Assembly: GCA_033977085.1 (NCBI GenBank)
Contig: CP138906.1
Location: 62,001-126,000 of the forward strand
Length of the DNA stretch: 64,000 nucleotides
Source of the DNA: Apirhabdus apintestini
GTDB lineage: Bacteria > Pseudomonadota > Gammaproteobacteria > Enterobacterales > Enterobacteriaceae
Direction of reading: 5' to 3'
Every line of letters begins with the position of its first letter. Positions within the stretch are counted from its first letter, which is position 1. Position numbers and translations under genes: made by a program. Shown one piece after another: positions 46,175-57,028 of this stretch. The notes beneath the pieces are model-generated. The model ran no database searches. It saw nothing but the letters and a program-made list of their open reading frames with translations, and was not told where the DNA came from.

Positions 46175-46320
46175 GTTCTGGTTATTTAACTGGCCGGATG
46201 CGGCACTGCAGGCAACGGATTACGGCCATAAAACGGTGGCGGGTGCCTGGTGCTAAAGAGTATGGCTGGCTGGTTGATGCCTTTGTTAGACGGCGCCCAC
46301 TGAGCTGGCGCCAATCTCTA

Positions 46321-46656
46321 TCAGTTCTTTTTCACAAATTCTGATTTTAATTTCATTGGCCCGAAACCATCTATTTTGCAATCAATGTTGTGATCGCCTT
46401 CGACCAGGCGGATATTCTTCACTTTTGTGCCTATTTTTAGCATGGATGAGCTGCCTTTCACTTTTAAGTCTTTGATAATAGTAATGCTGTCGCCATCCTG
46501 TAATAGGTTACCGTTTGCGTCTTTTACCACCAGGGATTCATTTTTCTCTTCATCGGCGGCGGTGCTCCATTCGTAAGCACATTCGGGGCATATATACATG
46601 CCACTGTCTTCATAAGTATATTCTGAATGGCATTTGGGGCAGTTTGGCAGTGACAT
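46321..46656 (-). CDS. yjdM: YjdM (PhnA) zinc-ribbon domain protein
   Basis: 111 residues: N-terminal zinc ribbon CPKCHSEYTYEDSGMYICPEC and a C-terminal SH3-like PhnA domain (SMLKIGTKVKNIRLVEGDHN). Nearly identical to E. coli YjdM, for which the role is uncertain despite the old alkylphosphonate name. ATG 46656 is chosen by homology; the longer upstream extension is not conserved. It marks the end of the island and return to the E. coli backbone order. Confidence 0.94.
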   Translation of the reverse strand: MSLPNCPKCHSEYTYEDSGMYICPECAYEWSTAADEEKNESLVVKDANGNLLQDGDSITIIKDLKVKGSSSMLKIGTKVKNIRLVEGDHNIDCKIDGFGPMKLKSEFVKKN

Positions 46657-47200
46657 GAGCGTCCTCGTTAAGTTATCTAAATAGGGCTTTCGCAGCATAT
46701 TGTAGCGAAAAGCGCAGTAAGGCGAAGTATATCCTAAAATCTGCGCGCAGGCTGAACAAAGAGGCCGCAATGCCCGCAGAGGTTAAGTAGATAACTTTCG
46801 CGGCGTAGCGGGTAAACACAGCCCTTTATCAGGTCCGTAAACGTAGCGATAAGTTTTACGTGCGTCACAAGAAACCGTTTATGACGAATCGCCCTCGGAT
46901 GCCATGTAAATAGGGCGGGCAAGTGAGATGATAATTTCTCAGGGATAAAACCGGGGTTGTCTATCAATAAGCTGGAGTAACTGTTAGCCGGGACGCAGGC
47001 GCACAGTCATTTACAGGAATGGCTGGGGCGCCAGGTCTGCAGGTATATGGATTTTTATTGCCACGTCTGTCCCATTAACGAGAGTTGCGCGCAAGACTAC
47101 CGCTAATCGTGGTCGCGATGGGGTGCAGGCAGCTTTATCAAATTAGATATACAAAGGTGTATGCGCGCTTGCCGGCGCGCACCTGTACTCCAGGTCGATA
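46657..47200. other. Gap between yjdM and the ecotin-like gene
   Basis: About 540 bp without a convincing frame; a 77-codon minus frame has no recognisable features. No phn operon genes are seen. Confidence 0.4.
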
Positions 47201-47716
47201 TTATTTTTGCAGTGCGTCCTGAATAGCCGAACCCGCTGACCAAACCCGATATTTCACCTGTACTCCTTCCGGAACATAAACAACCAGCGGCAGGCGGCTG
47301 TTATAGCGCTGCAGGGCATTGTCGCCAAGGTTTGCCGTGATAAAACGTCGCTGCGTCTTTTTATTAGGGCAGGCGATCATTGTTGACGTCGGACCTGACA
47401 GCGCGGGCAGCGTAATGTAGTCATAACCCCAGCCGGAAAGCGTATGGTTCTCTAACTTGCCGCCAAAGGATTGATGGTTACAGTCGGTGTCCAGCATTTT
47501 GCCAATAAGCAACTCCACGCGAAAGTTTTCTTCATGTTCACGCGGCGGCAGAAAGATAGCCTGCCGAGTCATTCCCGCCTGTGCGCCAGGATAAGGCGCT
47601 ATTTTCTCAAGAGATTGTTGGCTCATGTCGCGCTGCGGAACGGTTTCTGCGTGGGCGAGTGTTCCTGTTGTGACCGATAGGGCTAATACCGTGAGAAGTA
47701 GAGATGCTTTATTCAT
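47201..47716 (-). CDS. Ecotin-like periplasmic serine protease inhibitor
   Basis: 171 residues with an N-terminal signal peptide (MNKASLLLTVLALSVTTGTLAHA). Ecotin signatures follow: EKIAPYPGAQAGMTRQ, VELLIGK, GGKLENHTLSGWGYDY, and the reactive loop STMIACP with Met at P1 (STMMACP in E. coli ecotin). The two cysteines of the stabilising disulfide are present, and the dimerisation tail VKYRVW is conserved. It blocks trypsin-like proteases such as neutrophil elastase. In E. coli eco lies elsewhere on the chromosome, so this is a second or relocated copy. Confidence 0.9.
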   Translation of the reverse strand: MNKASLLLTVLALSVTTGTLAHAETVPQRDMSQQSLEKIAPYPGAQAGMTRQAIFLPPREHEENFRVELLIGKMLDTDCNHQSFGGKLENHTLSGWGYDYITLPALSGPTSTMIACPNKKTQRRFITANLGDNALQRYNSRLPLVVYVPEGVQVKYRVWSAGSAIQDALQK

Positions 47717-48870
47717 ACGCGCTCCTGATTCATTAAAATAGAATTACCATAAGAAATGGTGAACAGTCATGCCAGAGTAGCCTGATGTTTGAATAAGTCT
47801 ATCGCTATCTATTGCTCCTGTTGAAAGAAGCAGCAAAGAAGATGAGGTTCTTGTCGTGTAAATAACCGATTGCATCAAGTGCGTTTTGCTTTATCTGATA
47901 GTTTAAATTTAGCGTGTGAACTCATTCTCTGCGCATGTTTTCATTATCTCTTACTCTGACAGGCGTATTGTAGACACTATTCGACGGAAGAATCTTATTT
48001 ATTTTAATGATTCATGATTTCCTGTTATAAGAAAACCTGTGTTAAAAGACGTTAGCGGATATTGTAATAGCAATTTGTTAGCCGTTTGATTAATTTATGG
48101 TGAGAGAGGTGGCTAAAATATATTTTTTTGTTTGCCACAGAGCATTAGAGAATAAATTAGAATACAGCGCTAATAGATATGGCTGTCCTTTGTTTGTAAG
48201 AGTTTTCATGTAATGATTTGTGCTAACTGTGGCAGCGCTTGATATCAGTGGTTTTGTATTATTTATTACTTGAGAATATTCGGTTTCTATTTGTAATTTC
48301 ATAGGGTTAATTTTGCTTATCCTTGGTGGTATCACTATTTTTTCGCTTATTTCTAGCTTGATTAACTAGGAGGATGCCATAACTGTAGCTTCCCATGTCG
48401 TTGTAGAGCTAGTTAGCAATTCAAATTTACGTATTTAAATTTATTGACATAATTACGCTTTAATTTTTTTAAGCTAATGGTAATAATAAGCTCAATCAAT
48501 GAATGGTGCCGTATGGCATGCAGGAAATATATGCATGTTGAATGCATCATTATAACCTGATGAGTTATGGTATGGAAAGGTAACTATATTTGCTATAGCT
48601 GGATGAACATAATTTATAGATCGCGATTGTTAAAGGATTAACAACTATGCATGGCATAATAAAAATTATGTATGAAAAGGGATTTATCACTGCCCTTCAT
48701 TAAAAAAAATAACACATACACTTATAATACTAAAGCACAATTGCTTACCAATAAGTAATTGCCGGTTACTCTTTATTTTAGATATCGATTTTATGAAGAA
48801 TTAGGAAGTTTTGAAATTAAGCCTGAAGCATGAATTATCTTCCTTAGTAAAATGAAGTGTCGCCTGGAAA
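47717..48870. other. AT-rich intergenic region at the border of the fimbrial island
   Basis: Base composition drops sharply from about 47.9 kb. One 81-codon minus frame (48090-48335) has no recognisable motif or ribosome site. Probably regulatory DNA for the fimbrial genes plus debris from acquisition. Confidence 0.4.
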
Positions 48871-49529
48871 ATGGAATTTCATATGGAATGTAAAACCATA
48901 CCAAATGTGCAGGGGTTAGACCGCTATTTCTCTTTTGGTGTGAAGATGGCCCTGGAAGAGATCTTTAATGAAGATCGCTCATTACATGAAATGGCGCTTG
49001 TACCTGATATATGGATTTTTACTGAGAACGTACTAACTAACATCGTTCCATTCGTAAAAGAAAAATATACCGGTAGACCCTGTATTATCTTTGGTACTTC
49101 ATTGCATCAGCGTATTTTCTCTGGCGTGCCAGGGTTTACTAATATGTTATTTGTACCAATACATGCTTCTTTTCACGAAGTTAAAAACAAACTTGGAATG
49201 TTTCTTAGGGAGAGCCGGCGGGATATTTATCCGAGAATTAAGCCTATCTCTTCTGCTTTCCGGGGATATAGCTTTACTCCCGGGGAAAGAAAAACGCTTA
49301 GCTTATTATTATCGGGTTCGTCCCCCGAGATGTTGCTGAAATAAATAATGTCAGCGAAAAAACAGTTAGCAACTATAAGCGAATGGCAATGCGGCGTTTT
49401 AATGTGAAAAATACACAGGAGTTGGTTGTGAAGTCACAGCTGCTGGGTATGTGCCATTCAGCAATGATTAATTGGTTTGCCATTCCTGGTAATTTTAATG
49501 ATTTATCTGCTTATAAATGGAGGAGATAA
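48871..49529 (+). pseudogene. LuxR-type HTH regulator of the first fimbrial operon, one frame break
   Basis: About 219 residues. A variable N-terminal domain (FSFGVKMALEEIFNED) leads to a C-terminal GerE/LuxR helix-turn-helix that reads DVAEINNVSEKTVSNYKRMA in the second frame. The break near 49319 is cured by one G in a G run. ATG 48871 or 48883 could be the start; neither has a strong ribosome site. It lies 85 bp upstream of the pilin gene and is probably its activator, as for FimZ/MatA/EcpR-type regulators. Confidence 0.7.
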
Positions 49530-49614
49530 TCCAGATAGAATATTACTAATATCTTAATAGTCAGATTCCTTAAAGCAAAGTTGTTTTCTATTTAAATAAA
49601 CTAATGGTATATAT

Positions 49615-50123
49615 ATGAAAAAATTATTTTGACTGCACTGATCGCTGGTATTTTTGCTTCAACTGCACAGGCTGTGCCTTCAAACAATGTTTCTAAAAAG
49701 ATCACTTTGACTGCACAGATTAATGACAGCCTGTTCGTTTCTAAGCCAGATGGCTCTACCTGGTACACCACAGAAGAGCTGGATGCAGAAGATTACAAAC
49801 AGCAGAAGTTTTCTAAAACTCTGCCGGTGCGCGTCTGGAGCAAGAATGATTCTTTTAAAGTTTCCCTTGCTCAGCCGCTGATGATGACGAATTCTGGAAC
49901 CGCAATGGAAAATGCAATGGTCACCTGGAATTCAGCTGCGGGAGCTAAAGCACTGACGACCGCTCAGGCTGAAACGGTAACTCAGGTAAGCGGTGATGCG
50001 ACAAATGGCTATGACAATATCTATGATTTGACTATCAATGTAGATGCGCCGCAGACCCCAATCAATGGCACTTATACTGGCGATCTGGTAATGGTTTTTG
50101 AGCCGGTAACTACAGCTCCCTAA
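49615..50123 (+). pseudogene. CS1/CFA/I-type major pilin, frame break in poly-A after the start codon
   Basis: About 169 residues: signal peptide KKIILTALIAGIFASTAQA, then a mature pilin beginning VPSNNVSKKITLTAQI and ending NGTYTGDLVMVFEP, with the NxTYxGxLxxxF ending typical of alternate chaperone-usher (class 5/alpha) pilins. It lacks the disulfide of FimA-type pilins. The A run after ATG 49615 has six bases; seven are needed to read MKKIILTA. That tract could be a sequence error or a phase-variable switch. Confidence 0.75.
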
Positions 50124-50211
50124 TATGTTCTTATTGTCTGGCCATATTATGGCCAGACAATTATTGCATATAGAATAACTACTAAAAATAAATAAAAAGA
50201 GCCATAATTAT

Positions 50212-52479
50212 ATGCATTGCCCTATTTCATATTTATCTTTAAGTATTCATTCTGTATTAATAATGATGATGCTATCGCCTTGCGCTCAGGCTAAAGTCCA
50301 ATTTTCTTATAAAGTACCCGATGGATTTGGTGATGAGCAACTCAATGATGATGTGAAATACATTATTAATTTCCACGGAAAGATATTACCGGATTTTGCA
50401 CGATTTTCTCCCGTGAAAAAGAGTTATGATTTTGATAGCGAGCGTTATCGTAGTTCAGGCATAGGCGAAACAGATATTGAGTTATTGAAGGAATTACTTT
50501 CTTCATTAGCATCAAAACAATGTCTTAAAGGGTGTGATTATACTTTTAAGGGTCAATATATATCTTTAGATAAGACTCAGAGAATTATTAATATACGAGA
50601 TGCAAGCCAGGATTATTTTATCCCAGAAACACATTTGGGATTTGTGCATAGCCACAGCTTGGATTTAGGGCATGCTTCTAATGATTACACAGCATTCAAT
50701 GCGCACGGTAATGGTTGGTTAGGTCTTCCTTTCCAGTCATTTGGATACGTTAACTGGTTCTCAAATTATAATAAATACCATGGCAATGTTAATCGTAGCG
50801 CAGATATCTCATCCTGGCATTTCCAAAAGAATTTCCAGAGCACCTATTTAAGAGCCGGTAAGCAAAATAGTATCGATTATCAATCTGGGGCAGTCAGTAC
50901 AATGCTATCTCCAGTGGTTCGATAAATTTATCACTTGGGGAAGCCAGACGCATATGTTGGACACGCAGGGCCGTCGTCCATTAGTACTTTATACCTCCGA
51001 TGAGGGTAATTTTGAAATTTATCGCAGTGGGCGTTTAATATTGAAACGCCCAGCGGTGTTAGGGCGTAATGAACTTGACCTCAATGACCTTCCTGGTGGC
51101 TATTACACGGCTGAAATTCGTCTTGTAGATCGCACAGGACGTACTATTCATAGTGAAATCAAAGAAATAAGTAATATTAACTTTAATCAATATTCCGAAG
51201 GATTAGCATGGCATCTAACATATGGTAAGGCTTTAGAGGACGGTGACGCGCTGATTGAGGGAGCTCTGAGTAAAGGATTTAATGCCTTTTATTTAAATAG
51301 CGAATTTCTGACAGGCAATAGAGGGCGCTGGGCTTCTGAACTTAATGCCACTCGCCCGGGTGAGTTATTCCAGTTTGCTGTTAGCCCGGCTATTGGGGTG
51401 CTTTCTGGCGAGAGAGGGGTTGGAGGATATGCCAGCCTGTCAATAAATAGAAGCGATTTTGGTACCTTAACGGCGAGCAAATACCTCAATAATGATATTT
51501 CATGGTTCTATCGCGCAAATGCAAGTACGAGTTTTTACTATGGGCGAAATATTGGGAACGCGCTGGTTTCTTATAACTTCACTCAGTACTCAGGGAATTC
51601 ACGTCATCAGATAGATACCCAATGGAGCCATAAGCTAAAACAAACTTTTATTACTTTCTCCACCGGAGTACAAAAAGGCGGCGTCTTTTCATCAGACGAT
51701 AACTATGGCATTTATTTTAATGCGTCCTTTTCTTTCCCTGAGATTACGGCAAGTTTAAATTCAAGTTGGTCGAATGGGCACAGCCAAATTAGCGGTGATA
51801 TAAAGAAAGACTGGCAGGATTATCAGGGCGTTACTTCACTTGGGGTTTCAGCGAGCCATATTAATAATCAAAACAATTTAAATGGCTACGCCTCTCGTGA
51901 AGGGACGCGAGGGGATGTTACGCTTAATTTGGGAAAAACAGCCGGGCTACAACTTTTGATGCAAACTATCGCGGCATGTTGGCGGCGAATGAAAAAGGCA
52001 TTGCTTTAGGCCGCTATAGTACTTCAGGTTCAGCGATGCTTGTTGATACACCACAGATTGATGCTTTCGAATATGGCTTTGATGTAGAAGGATCGCCGGT
52101 AGGCAATAATGGGCTGTATTCAGTTCCTGTGAGTCTTTACCAAAGTATCCCTTTTGCAAAAGTTAATACAAGACAGAGTAGCTGGGATATGAATGTGGAA
52201 ATCCCCGCTTATATTTTTAAAGCACACCCTGGGCAGGTTTATTATACGCAGGCTAAAGTGAATGTTATGGCGCAATACAGTGGATTCCTGAAAGATAAAG
52301 CCGGGCGTCCTGTTGTAGGATGCATGGATGAAGTAAAAGAATGCTCTTTTAATAATGGGCTTTTTTCTATTACTAGTCAAAAACCACTAACCAGTATTAC
52401 CGTTCGTAAGCAGAATAATACATGGAAATGTGATCTTACTCGTGCGAAGAAAAGTATTTATAGATGTGAAAAGGTTTAA
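50212..52479 (+). pseudogene. Alternate-type fimbrial usher, frame breaks near 50915 and 51955
   Basis: Outer-membrane usher of the CooC/CfaC/TcfC type, about 755 residues after joining, a little shorter than most. It has a signal peptide (LSIHSVLIMMMLSPCAQA), N-terminal chaperone-binding region, a beta-barrel rich in alternating aromatic residues (NISWFYRANASTSFYYGRN), and a cysteine-bearing C-terminal domain (GCMDEVKECSF). The middle frame segment QTHMLDTQGRRPLVLY begins the plug/barrel part. It exports and polymerises pilins. Typical AT-rich acquired gene. Confidence 0.75.
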
Positions 52480-52480
52480 T

Positions 52481-53167
52481 ATGAAACTCAAGTATTATGC
52501 ATTACTCTCCATTGGGTTGATTTTCAGTAATATAAATTCCTCCTATGCAGATGGCGCACTTATGGTTTTACCAATTAGCATGTCTGTCTCGGATGAATCG
52601 CCTCATACTGTAACTGTTAAGAACACGGGAGATGAGGCAATGTATCTCAAAGTTGAGTTGCAGAAGGTACTTAATCCTGGCGATAAAAATGAAAAGAAGG
52701 TGATTGTGTCATCTCTGCCTTCTCCGGGCTTAATTGCTTTCCCGGCAAAACTGGCATTAGGTCCGAACCAAAGTAAAAAGTTAACGATAAATCCTCTTTA
52801 TTCACCAGAGAAAGAAGAAGTATATCGTCTATATATTCTGCCAGTCAGAAACTATCAGGTGGTTGAAGAGACGTCAGATAAAATAAATGCTCCGGTGGTT
52901 TTTGCGCTTGGTTACGGGGCTTTAATCCGGCATACCCCTGAGGTTGCTAAACAAGTTCAGGACTGGAGTGCGCGTTGTAACGGGCAGGGAATGATACTGA
53001 CTAATACAGGTAATACGCGAGTATTGTTTAGCTCGGTTCAGGCTGGTAATAAGTCAGCAAAGATAGATAAATCTATCGCAGTGTTTCCCGGAACGCCGCA
53101 GCAAATTAATAGTACGGCTTTCACCGCTAAAGTAGATAATAAATCAGTAATAGTAAAATGCGATTAA
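52481..53167 (+). CDS. Periplasmic fimbrial chaperone, alternate family
   Basis: 228 residues: signal peptide ending SSYADG, N-terminal Ig-like domain (TVTVKNTGDEAMYLKVEL, LALGPNQSKKLTINPL, the binding motif EEVYRLYILPV) and a C-terminal Ig domain ending IVKCD. CooB/CfaA/TcfA type, donating a strand to nascent pilins. ATG 52481 directly follows the usher stop. Its end overlaps the next gene by 10 bp. Intact. Confidence 0.82.
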   Translation: MKLKYYALLSIGLIFSNINSSYADGALMVLPISMSVSDESPHTVTVKNTGDEAMYLKVELQKVLNPGDKNEKKVIVSSLPSPGLIAFPAKLALGPNQSKKLTINPLYSPEKEEVYRLYILPVRNYQVVEETSDKINAPVVFALGYGALIRHTPEVAKQVQDWSARCNGQGMILTNTGNTRVLFSSVQAGNKSAKIDKSIAVFPGTPQQINSTAFTAKVDNKSVIVKCD

Positions 53168-53633
53168 TTACTGCGCTACTTTTTGTGTTGCCGATTGTCT
53201 GCAATGCTGGCGGAAAACTTTCGCTAAAAAATAATATTATTCATATAAAGAAAGTAGGGCGTGATTTTGCTCTGGAGGTAAGTAATTCTGGTGATGAAAT
53301 GCTCTATCTGGAGATTATTCAGGAGCGCGTTATTAATCCCGGAAAACAACCAGAATTAAGGGCGCGCGTAGAAGCACTGTCTGATCCTGATATTTTTCTA
53401 CCCCTTAGTAAAATATCCCCGCCCCAGTGGCAAATAAAAAGATTCCTATTCAGGTGATTTCATCGCCGCATGAAAAGCAGGTATGGCGAGTAACCTTCGT
53501 GAATAGAGGAGCGTTGATGTCGGCTTCAGAGCGTGAGCTTAGCTATCTGAATATCAACTTCAACTACGGGGCTGTTATTTATCACTATCCAAATGCCCAC
53601 GACGGTGATGAAGCAGCTTTACAGGGACGATAA
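53158..53633 (+). pseudogene. Short chaperone-like protein with only the first Ig domain
   Basis: About 158 residues after repair of a frame break near 53440. It has a signal peptide (LITALLFVLPIVCNAGG) and a chaperone N-terminal domain (FALEVSNSGDEMLYLEIIQ, KQVWRVTFVNRG), then stops after YGAVIYHYPN, where a full chaperone would start its second domain. The stop overlaps the next start (TAATG). This half-length form is consistent with a specialised secondary chaperone, or with decay. Confidence 0.6.
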
Positions 53634-54163
53634 TGAAGATAAAAAATCTCAGAAATATGGTTATCTTGGTTTGTGCTTTCATACCATGGACATCGCATGC
53701 GATAAAAATTACAGGTAAAACTAGCAGCAAAGTAACTGCTTTTGTTAATAATAATCAGCGAGTTCAGGTCACTGCACCCGATGGTGGCTGGTATAATCAG
53801 CCGCTTGAGTTACAGCCTGTCGGGCCAAAGAATACTCGCTTCGAGCTTGATATTCCTATAAAGGTTGAGACAACGACTGGTGCATTTGTCGTTTCTTTAG
53901 ATTCCCCGGTTGTTTTAACACATCAGGAATCACCGGAATTTGTGTTTCGTGATGTGCAGGTCCGTATGGGTAATAGCGACCATTCTGCTAAAGTCCTGTC
54001 ATCGACGCCGACATTATTCGTTAATACCATTCAACCTGGCGAAAATATAGAATCCAGTGAAGTTTATGTTATTAACATTAACGCCCTCCCGCCAGAAAAT
54101 GGCGCTGCCGGTGGATACATTGGTGAAATGTCGTTGACTTTTGAGCCGGAGATAGAGCCATGA
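53633..54163 (+). CDS. Second pilin-like subunit of the alternate fimbria
   Basis: 176 residues with a signal peptide (VILVCAFIPWTSHA). The mature part has TGAFVVSLDSPVVLTHQ and ends GGYIGEMSLTFEPEIEP, the same ending pattern as the major pilin, so it is probably a minor or shaft subunit. Coupled to both neighbours by overlapping start and stop codons. Intact. Confidence 0.7.
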   Translation: MKIKNLRNMVILVCAFIPWTSHAIKITGKTSSKVTAFVNNNQRVQVTAPDGGWYNQPLELQPVGPKNTRFELDIPIKVETTTGAFVVSLDSPVVLTHQESPEFVFRDVQVRMGNSDHSAKVLSSTPTLFVNTIQPGENIESSEVYVININALPPENGAAGGYIGEMSLTFEPEIEP

Positions 54164-54789
54164 GGAAAAGTGCTCTTATAGGTATATTTTTATTTTTTTC
54201 ATCTGCTCATGCCTATGTAGATATGGAGCCAAAAAATATTACCTTATCACGTGATTCAAGCCAGGTAGTATTAACTAATAAAGGCGAACGGACTGAATAT
54301 ATTGAAGTCTCTCTCTCGCGGCTTATGAATCCCGGCGTTGATTATGAACATGAGAAGCGTGTGCCGATCCAGGATATAGACTCTCCTTCTATCCTGGTTT
54401 CGCCTTTTAAAATGATGTTAAAACCCGGACAGTCGAAACCTTTGCAAATTAAAAAATTAACTGCCCTTATGCATGAAGAAGTTTATCGTCTTAGCGTTCG
54501 ACCACAGTTATCGGTAATTCAAAAAGAGTTAACGCAGCCGCGCGGCGGGGTGGCGCTGAATATCAGTTATGAGGCAATTATCCGGGTATTGCCCGCCACA
54601 GAGCGCAAAACATTTTTGGTTATCTGCACTCCAGGGCAGGAAGTGATTCGCGCGACCGGGAATCAACATTACCACTTCACCAATGTTGAACTGCGTCGTC
54701 AACAATTAGAGCCCTTCAATGTTTATCCTGAAACGCCCTGGCGATTTAGCGGCGGTCCGCTAATGATAGACGGAAAATCATATTGTTAA
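54160..54789 (+). CDS. Second full-length fimbrial chaperone
   Basis: 209 residues: signal peptide ending SSAHAY, N-terminal chaperone domain (NITLSRDSSQVVLTNKG, MLKPGQSKPLQIKKL, HEEVYRLSVRP) and a C-terminal domain with FLVICTPG and a final Cys. Overlaps the preceding pilin by ATGA. Having two chaperones and a half chaperone suggests each handles a different subunit. Intact. Confidence 0.78.
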   Translation: MRKSALIGIFLFFSSAHAYVDMEPKNITLSRDSSQVVLTNKGERTEYIEVSLSRLMNPGVDYEHEKRVPIQDIDSPSILVSPFKMMLKPGQSKPLQIKKLTALMHEEVYRLSVRPQLSVIQKELTQPRGGVALNISYEAIIRVLPATERKTFLVICTPGQEVIRATGNQHYHFTNVELRRQQLEPFNVYPETPWRFSGGPLMIDGKSYC

Positions 54790-54844
54790 CCGCTGTTTTA
54801 CCGATAAATCGATAGCGGGTTAAATGATTTCAAAGGAATGATTT

Positions 54845-55868
54845 ATGGTACATAAACGAATTTTGGGGCTGATACGCAGCCTGACAGGCCTTTTCCTTTT
54901 AGTTGGCAGTATTTCCTCTGCTGAAGCATATTTACAGACCAGCGCTGATTTAATTGCACGTTATGCTGATTGTAACTACATACAGGTGGGAGACAGAGTC
55001 CGATTTGAAACGACGATGTATTACAACGCCCAGACCCCCTTTAGTGGCTTACCACATAGAAAGACAATGAATATTTTTGTTTTTAATAATAAAGGGGTGA
55101 AGCAACCGTTAACAGTGAAGACTGATTATCACAAATTCGTAGTACGAATTGAGGGTATAAGTTCTACAGGTTACCTTAGAGGTGCCCGGGAAGGGCTGCT
55201 TTCCGGGAGTATTAGCTATACCTGTGGGGCCAGTAATGCGCCGTGCCAATACTGGAAAGATCTCACGGCGCAGTCTTATCGTGTCGTAGTTGAAACTAAT
55301 CTTGCGAATTTGCCTTCGAAAAATATTGCGCTATGGCCTGGCTACGGTGATTTTAGTGATTTTAACTTAGATAAAGCAGGCCCTGTTCTTATTACTGCAG
55401 TATCTAATGAATGCAAAATTCTGGGGCCAAATGTTCCACCGCTACCGCCTCAGGAAGTGACTTTTGATCTTAACGTCCCAGACTGGGATTTAGGGAGATC
55501 ACCGCGCCCGATCAGGAGATTACGTTAGCGCAGCCGCAGGATAGATTTTGTATTGGCTTTCCTGGTTTGGTTAGGGGTAATAGCACCGGTTATCAGCTGC
55601 GAGCACAGAGCACATCCATGGCAGATGGGCGTTTTAATTTGGTGAATGATGGTAATGCTATGCGTAAAATTGCTTATACTCTCAAGCTGGATGATGGTCG
55701 CACACCTCCGTTCATTTTTCCGGGTAATAATGTGACCATCAACTTCCCCACTGATGAGACGATTTCACAGCTTTGCTATACACCGACGTTTTCTATTAAA
55801 CACCGGGGATGCTGCGCGGTGGAAATTATAGTGATGTAATTGATTTTAGTATCATCACCACACCGTAG
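54845..55868 (+). pseudogene. Tip adhesin of the alternate fimbria (CooD/CfaE-like), frame breaks near 55495 and 55800
   Basis: About 341 residues. Signal peptide ending SSAEAY, an N-terminal adhesin domain with paired cysteines (YADCNYI; SYTCGASNAPCQYW), a linker with NVPPLPPQE, and a C-terminal pilin domain FCIGFPGLVRGNSTGYQLRA ending in LRGGNYSDVIDFSI. Corrected stop TAG 55866-55868. The second break is in an A run (AAA to AAAA). Size, order and two-domain layout match tip proteins such as CfaE and CooD, which bind host glycans. Confidence 0.72.
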
Positions 55869-55923
55869 TTTTCTTTTCCAGCCAAAGAAAATGATTGAAC
55901 AGGTGCGTGCATACGTACCTGTT

Positions 55924-56472
55924 TTATATCGTTGGATACATTTTATGTATACCGCCTTCGGCGATAGGTTGATATTTAAAAATCGAGACAATGACTTTCT
56001 GAAACTGGATCCTATTCGAACAGCCCGCCCTGATCATTAGCTTATGGGTTCTGGCATGTAGAGTTTTGTAGGATATATTAAAAATTGAACTTATCTCCTG
56101 AAGTGAAAATCCAGCCCATAAGTAGTGAAGTACCTTGAGTTCATAAGTGCTAAAAATAAGTTGATTTTCTTTAGTATCAGCCGGCCCGGTTTTTCCTGAA
56201 AGCAGCACTTCTGACGGTGGTAAAGTATGTACGGATTCATTAATGATATAAATATGCTGAAAGTTCATATTTGCGCATAAATAGCGCCATAGCCCGTCAC
56301 TCACCACCAATATATGCCTCTCTTCGTTACCCGGTGGCGCTCTGTCCAGAGCTATAATCTTTTCAGCACTAACTTCCCTGTGACTTATACAGATAGCATT
56401 AAGATCGTTTTGTATGTGATTTTTTATGCCATTAAATAAGAACCAGTTTTTTGAATAGATGTGGAAAACCAT
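55924..56472 (-). CDS. LuxR/GerE-type transcriptional regulator
   Basis: 182 residues. The N-terminal half is receiver-like in length but without a clear phospho-acceptor; the C-terminal half is a GerE helix-turn-helix (FSLQEISSIFNISYKTLHARTHKLMIRAG). Starts at ATG 56472, convergent with the tip adhesin gene and divergent from the ToxR-like gene. Likely controls one of the fimbrial operons. Intact frame. Confidence 0.7.
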   Translation of the reverse strand: MVFHIYSKNWFLFNGIKNHIQNDLNAICISHREVSAEKIIALDRAPPGNEERHILVVSDGLWRYLCANMNFQHIYIINESVHTLPPSEVLLSGKTGPADTKENQLIFSTYELKVLHYLWAGFSLQEISSIFNISYKTLHARTHKLMIRAGCSNRIQFQKVIVSIFKYQPIAEGGIHKMYPTI

Positions 56473-57028
56473 AGCATATCCTTATGTTAACTTATTTCAG
56501 AACGATGAATTAAGCTATGAAGAATAAATAAAGGTGTGGCTTCATAAACCAACTCCCTAACCTCAAATTTGTTCTTAAAGGTCCACATCATAGAGGTTGC
56601 TTTAACCCAGAGTGGAGTTTAATGTGCTATATATTTGCAATAAATAAAATAGAGATATCCCTGCTGCTTATCAATTGATATCGTCACCTTTTTTTGTGAA
56701 TTTTTTATGGCGTTCCCATTTCTGATGAATGTTGATAAGTGATTAGTATAAAATTAATACTTAACTTAATCTTTCATTTAAGATGAGAAGCGTTTATTTG
56801 CCAATAGTAAACTAAGCTTAAGAATATATTTCCTAATTTATTGTCCTTAAGTTTTATGAAGAAAATATAGATGTTATCTGCGAACTATTTTTTCACCAAC
56901 TAAGATAAAACATATAATAGATCATGTTTAGTATATATTCTCTTTGAAATAAAAAGCGAGTAAGATTCTTCTATATTTGTGTTGAGAAATTATCCAGACG
57001 CAAAGGAGAATTCACAAAGGGAAATTAT
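56473..57028. promoter_or_regulatory. AT-rich divergent promoter region
   Basis: 555 bp of strongly AT-rich DNA between the divergent LuxR-type and ToxR-like genes, with no convincing frame. The composition suggests H-NS binding. Individual promoters are not called. Confidence 0.4.

Noticed and set aside
46734..46967. 77-codon minus-strand frame downstream of ygfS
   Set aside because: No recognisable domain and overlaps the region upstream of yjdM; likely chance.
48090..48335. 81-codon minus-strand frame in the AT-rich gap
   Set aside because: No motif, no ribosome site and composition expected by chance in AT-rich DNA.
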